Shown here piece by piece: positions 51,901 through 57,900 of a DNA stretch of 64,000 nt. The stretch comes from Sabethes cyaneus (taxonomy: Eukaryota; Arthropoda; Insecta; Diptera; Culicidae): assembly GCF_943734655.1 (NCBI RefSeq), contig NC_071353.1:148410043-148474042 (forward strand). The letters are read 5' to 3'. A program made the translations under genes and the position numbers. Below the pieces are notes generated by a model, which saw only the letters and a program-made list of their open reading frames with translations, made no database searches and was not told where the DNA came from. Every line of letters starts with the position of its first letter. Positions within the stretch are counted from its first letter, which is position 1.

Positions 51901-54900
51901 CAGTTGAGTCGAGTGGTCCAGTTGAGCAGCTGAGTCGAGCAGTCGAGTCGACTAGTCCAATCGAGCAGTTAAGTTGAGCTGACGAATCAAACAGAATTCA
52001 AGCATTTGAGTCGAGCAGTCGGGTTGAGTGGCTAAGTCGAGCAGTCTAGTCGAGCTGTTGAATCAAGCTGTCAGTTGAGTCGAGCAATTAAATCGATTAG
52101 TCTAGTCGAGCAGTTGAATCGAGCAATCGGGTTGAGCAGTTGAGCCGAGCAGCCGATTCGAATAGTCCAATCGAGTAGTTGAGTCAAGCAGTTCATTCGA
52201 GCAATCCAGTCGAGCAGTTGAGTCGATTAGTCTAGTCGAGCAGTTCATTCGAGCAGTCGAGTCGAGTAGTTAAGTCGAACAGTTGAGTCGAGCAGTTCAG
52301 TAGAGCAGTTCAGTAGAGCAGTTCAGTAAAGCAGTTGAGTCGAGTAGTCTAGTCGAGTAGTTAAGTTGAGCTGTCGAATTAAACAGAAGTCAAGCAGTTG
52401 AGTCGAGCAGTAAAAACAAGCTGTTCAGTCAAGCAGTGTCGTGGCTAAGTCGAGCAGTCTAACCGGCCTGTTGAATCAAGCTGTCAGTTGAGTTGAGCAT
52501 ACAAGTCGAGTAATCTAGTCGGGCAGTTGAATCGAGCAATAGCGTTGAGCAGTTGAGTCAAGCAGCCGATTCGAATAGTCCAATCGAGTAGTTGAGTCAA
52601 GCAGTTCATTCGAGCAGTCGAGTCGAGCGTCGAATCGAACAGTCCAGTCGAGCAGTTCAATCGTACAGTTAAGTCGAGCAGTCAGGTCGAGTAGTAAGTC
52701 AAGCAAATGTGTCAAGCAGTCGAATCGAGCAGTTAAGTCGAGTAGTCCACTCGAGCTGTGCAGTCAAGCAGTCAAGTCGATCTGTCCAATCAAGCACTTG
52801 AGTTGAGCAGTCGAATTGAATAGTTCAGTTAAGCAGTACAGTCGAGCAATCAAATCGAGCAGTCTAATCGACCAGTCCAGTCGAGCAGTCTAGTGCAACA
52901 GTTGAGCAATCGTGCAGTCCAGCAGTCGACCAGAGAGAGGTGACTGAGAATACAACCCATTGCTACGAAAGCATGACGTCCTGTCAGGGACCGGTTTTTA
53001 GTTACCGATAAGCCTCTTATGACGTCCTGTCAGAGACCTTCGGTGTTCGGTACAGACATAAGCCTCTTATATAAATAGATTAGGTTATTCAATGAAATCT
53101 CTGTACCAGCTAATCAGGCATGCCATAGCGTGTTTGCAACAATGAAATAACGAGCATTCTAATAAGAAAGTATACTGTCTAAATAAAATTCGTATTGCGT
53201 GTGGGTCGATGCTTGCAAAAATGAGAGAAGAAGGAAAAACCTTGAAAAAATCAATAAAGAAAATAAGGATAAATTAAATAGAAATGGACTACAAACGGGA
53301 TAGAAAAGGGGAGAACGAAAAGGAAAGGTGAAAGATAAAAGGAAAAAGTAAAAAAAATTAAACGAAACACGAAAGGGATAAAACAGAACGTGACAGAAAA
53401 GGAGGCAAAACAGGACATAACAAACAACAGGTAGAACATATGAAAACGAAAACTGAAATAGAACTTGAGTTAGAAAGTGTAAGAAAGACGAATACCGGGA
53501 CCGAAAAATAAACGAAAAAAAAACAGTCGAAATGGGACAGAAAATTACGAAAAAAAATGCCTGGTTTTGGCTTGAAAATGAGGAAAAAAGACGTAAAACG
53601 GAACTGAGGGAAACATAGATTCAGGAAAAGGGTTAAAAACGGGATTGGGAAAAAGAGAAAGAAAAGTAAAGAGGAAACAGCGGCGGAAAAAAAGAAAAAA
53701 AATGAGAGAGAAAAAGAGAAAACGATAGAAATCAAAAGTGGTCAGAAGAAAAACTAAAAACGGAGGTGAAAGGGAGAAAGCTAGCCAAAAACTAAACGTA
53801 ACTTAACTAAAAAAGACGGAAAACGGGGTACTAAAAAAGAGAAAACGGTCGGAAGCAGACGGAGATGGAAAATCGAGAAGGAAAGGATAAAAAGGGTTCG
53901 AAAAAGACAAAAACAGAAAGAAAAAAATGAAGAAAAAGAAAAGATGAATAACGAAAAACGGGCGATGAAAAAATAAAACCCGCGTTAGAAGGTGAAAAAG
54001 GGTTTGGCCAAAAGTTTGAATAAACGTGACAGGTAAAGACGGAAAACGGGACACAAAAAAGAGATAAACCGAACAAAAACAGAAAAAGAATGAATGGAGA
54101 GAGAAAAACGTTGATAAAACGGCCAATAAAAACCGAACGTGACTGAAAAAGAACATGAAAAAGAAAATGAAAAATGCGATGAAACTTGAGTTAAAAGCGA
54201 AAGAAAGACGAAACCCGGAATTGAAGAAAAGAAACAAAAATGCCTGGTCTTGGCAGGAGGAGAAAAAACGAGAAATGTAACAGAGAAAAATATGGACTCG
54301 GGAAAAGGGCGAAAAACGGGACAGGAAAAGACGAGAAATGGAACACAGAAAGAGGGGAAACAGCGGACAGAAATAAAAAAAAACGAGAGACGAGAGAGAA
54401 AACGAGGGAAACAATAGAAACTAAAAGAAAAAAGAAGGATTGAGAGAGAGATAAATGAGTAAACGGGAAAAAGAGGTTAATAAAAGGATAAGAAATAGGA
54501 CAGAAAATGAAGAACAGGAAAAATGAGAGATAAAAAAGGAAAACCAAAGATAGAAGGGAAAAAAGTGGGCCAAAAACAGAATAGACGTGACAGAAAAGAC
54601 CAGTAAACGGGGTACTAAAGAGAGAAAAAAAGAACGGAACAGACGAAAATGAAGAACGAGAAGGTAATATAAACGTCAACCGTCAACATTTTTCTCTCTC
54701 CATTCATTCTTATTTTGTTTTTGTTTGGTTTTTCTTTTTTTCTTGTCCCGTTTTCCGTCTTTACTGTCACGGAAAACGCGAGAAAAGGAGGAATAGTTGA
54801 AGGAAAGTGAGCAAAAGGCTCAGGAAAACGGGACTAAAAAAGAGAAAAAATGAAACAGAAAAGAGGTAAAACGTGTGTGAGACTCATACGAAAAATGACA

Positions 54901-57900
54901 ATATTAATTTCAACTAAAACTTCGTGCCTAATTTCTTATCTATGCCCGATTTGAAGTGAAACTTCAAGTTCGATGTACACTGAAGTCCCTTTTTACGCGA
55001 CTATTTTTACGCGAATTTCGGAATTTACGCGTTTTTTTTACGCAAATTTCGGAATTTACGCGGTTTTTTACGCGATTTTCGGAATTTACGCGAATTCTGG
55101 AATTAACGCGATTTTCGGAATTTACGAGTATATGCTCAAAACGTCTATTTTTTCGTGTAGTGCTGAAATTCACAGTTTTTTTTGCGCGAAATTTTGTGGT
55201 TTTTTTTACACGAATTTCGGAATTTACGCGGTTTTTACGCGAATTTCGGAATTTACGCGGGTTTTTACGCGATTTTCGGATTTTACGCGGATTTTTGAAT
55301 TTACGCGGTTTTTTAACGCGATTTTCGTAATTTACGCGGATGTGCTCAAAACGTCTATTTTTTCGTGTAGTGTTGAAATTCACAAAGCTTTTTTTTAAGG
55401 CGAAATTTTGGTTTTTTTACGCGAATTTTGGAATTTTCGCGTTTTTTTACGCGGTTTTGATTTACGCGGGAAGTATCCTTCGCGTAAAAAGCAACTTGAG
55501 TGTAGTCCAAGTTCAAGTCTAATTTCAAATGATAATTCCAATCTCAAGTGCAATTTAAATCAAATTTATGTTAATATTTTTTTTGAAACGATGGTTCTAC
55601 AATTGATGAACGGACGGTCGGGGGAAGAAATGAAAATTTTTTGGTGAAGGAGGGGAAGAGCGGAAAGGGAGGGGGGGGGTATTGGTAGCTATGCTTGCAA
55701 GCATATCAAATTGCAGCGGTTTCAAAAAAAATATTAATATATATGTATGACCGCATTCCAAGGTCCAGACTAAAAAAAAACTTGAGATTAGTCTATCAAA
55801 TTTATGTTTTATTCATCTCTGATAATTGATAGATGAATGTCTGTCGGGCTCACCCTAGCTATCACAAATATCTCCGAAAAATGTCGGATTGATTGAGTCG
55901 GCTGGGGGCGTAGGGCTTGGTAAGGTGCTGTAGGCGGGATACCAGATCCGGTTAGGCTGCCGAAGGAGCATTCTACAATAATTAAGGGCAATGATAGAGG
56001 TGCTAAGATAGTGGATGCGAAAATTAAGTCAATTGTTATACTATATTACATTTAATTCACAATAATAATATTTCTAGCGGTCGATTTTTGGGATTTGGTG
56101 ACGGATTGCTGTTACAAATACTACGCACTAGCTGTTTGGTCTCGAGGGTTGGGAGGCGGGTGCGATCCTATGGTTTAAAGCTTCTGTCGACTACCGCGAA
56201 CATCCAGGTCGTGATAGGAAGATGAGGATTGTTCCATTGGTCGAGCCCTGCTAAGCTAATAACAACTGATGGTCCGAGTTTTGTCTTCCTATTGATTCAT
56301 TTGTGGTTGTTTGTTTTGGAAAATTAATGGCGGGTGCACGGTTGAGAATAACCAGTGTTAGTCGGGGCTGACGAGATCTCTACTTCTTTATACTACATTT
56401 TACGGCTCAAGTACTACAAAATGTCCAGTGCAGAGAGATCTCAGTCCAGTGCGAGACATTTCAGCTCTACCTGTATTTAAGTGGGAGACATTGCCTGTCT
56501 CCTCATGTAGAACCGGTGTTCAGGCAAACGATATATACTCTGATGATGATAACACAAAATAGTTCGGCATAGAGTTTCGTACGCTATCAAGCTAGCTGGT
56601 CACCCGAAAAATTGTAGAAAAAAAGAAAACTATCCGCGTTGAAGCTCCTAGCAGAGAAATGGTTGTGGATGTGAGAGAGAATGTGGATATCCCATTGATG
56701 CTCCTTGGGTTTGTTTATAGATATTGAACCAAAATAAAATAAAAACAGTCATGTTTCTTCATTGGCGGTAATTCTAAGTTTTTAGCGACGAGAGAACAAT
56801 TTGGAATCATTCTTTTTAGTAAGATTATTAAAAAATTATTAGAAAAAATTCATAACTTTCTATAAGTATGTCCTAAGACTGGTCCTAAGAGTTTCTCTCA
56901 GACGAGCTATGAATATCACAAAAACTAATTATCCTTAAAGTGGATACTTATTAATCACAACGGATAACAAAATACTACTAGCAACCACTTAGAGAGCATC
57001 GAAAAGTTACCATCAACTTTTTGCTATTATTATCATGTGCAATCCAATCATGTTTCTAATTTTCACTCTCCTTTTTTTTCTATTTTCCCTCAGACGCCCT
57101 GGACAACTTCACCGAGCTGAAGGAGGAACGGTTCGAAATTCACATTGAACGCACATCGGCCGGCCTGGGGCTCAGCATTGCCGGTGGCCGGGGTTCGACC
57201 CCGTTCAAGGGGGACGACGAAGGCATTTTCATATCCCGCGTGACGGAGGGTGGTCCGGCCGATCTGGCCGGTCTGCGGGTAGGCGATAAGGTAAGAAGAG
57301 GTTTTCCTGGCTGGCGTCTCAGTCTCAGTTAGCCTTAGTTAGTCTGAGACGCTTTTCTTTTTCTTTTTTCTGATTTGCAGGTACTTAAAGTGAACGGTAT
57401 CTCGGTGGAAGATGCCGACCATTACGATGCGGTGGAAGTGCTAAAAGCATGCGGCTCCGTGCTGGTGCTGTTCATTGCGCGGGAGATAACACGTTTAATT
57501 GGACATCCGGTGTTCGATGAGAGCGGCTCGGTTGCACAGATCGTCGAGCAGCAGCAGCCTCATCAGCAGCAGCAGCAGAAAGTGATTCCACCGCCGATTG
57601 CCGTTGCAGTCGAGCAGCAACCGCTGATGATGGAAGGAATTGCCGGTGGAGGAGGAGGAGGAGGAGGTGGAGGCCTGGGCGGAGGTGGAGAAGTACCACA
57701 TCCGTCGTTCAACGTCGTTGGGCTGCCGAATGGAAACGCAGGAACTCCTCCGATGCCGATGACGATGGGTTTGCTCAATGGAAATGAAATTACCCATAAA
57801 GTTATCCTGCACACAACACTCATCCGCGATCAGATCGGGCAGGGGCTCGGTTTCAGCATAGCCGGCGGTAAGGGGCATGCACCGTTCAAGGACGGTTCCG

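Larger units (their letters stand above)
5780..57093 (+). other. scrib: Giant scrib intron, 51.3 kb, phase 1
   Basis: It runs from GTAAGT after the KNKRVHH exon to CCCTCAG before PDZ1. It separates the LRR-coding from the PDZ-coding half of the gene, is filled with nested repeats, and contains the probable alternative first exon at 35762. A full-length transcript needs the splice machinery to skip this distance. Confidence 0.9.

Noticed and set aside
53358..54679. Several minus-strand hydrophobic frames of 125-203 residues
   Set aside because: They are the complement of a purine-rich low-complexity array; overlapping frames are open only because the strand lacks stop-forming bases.
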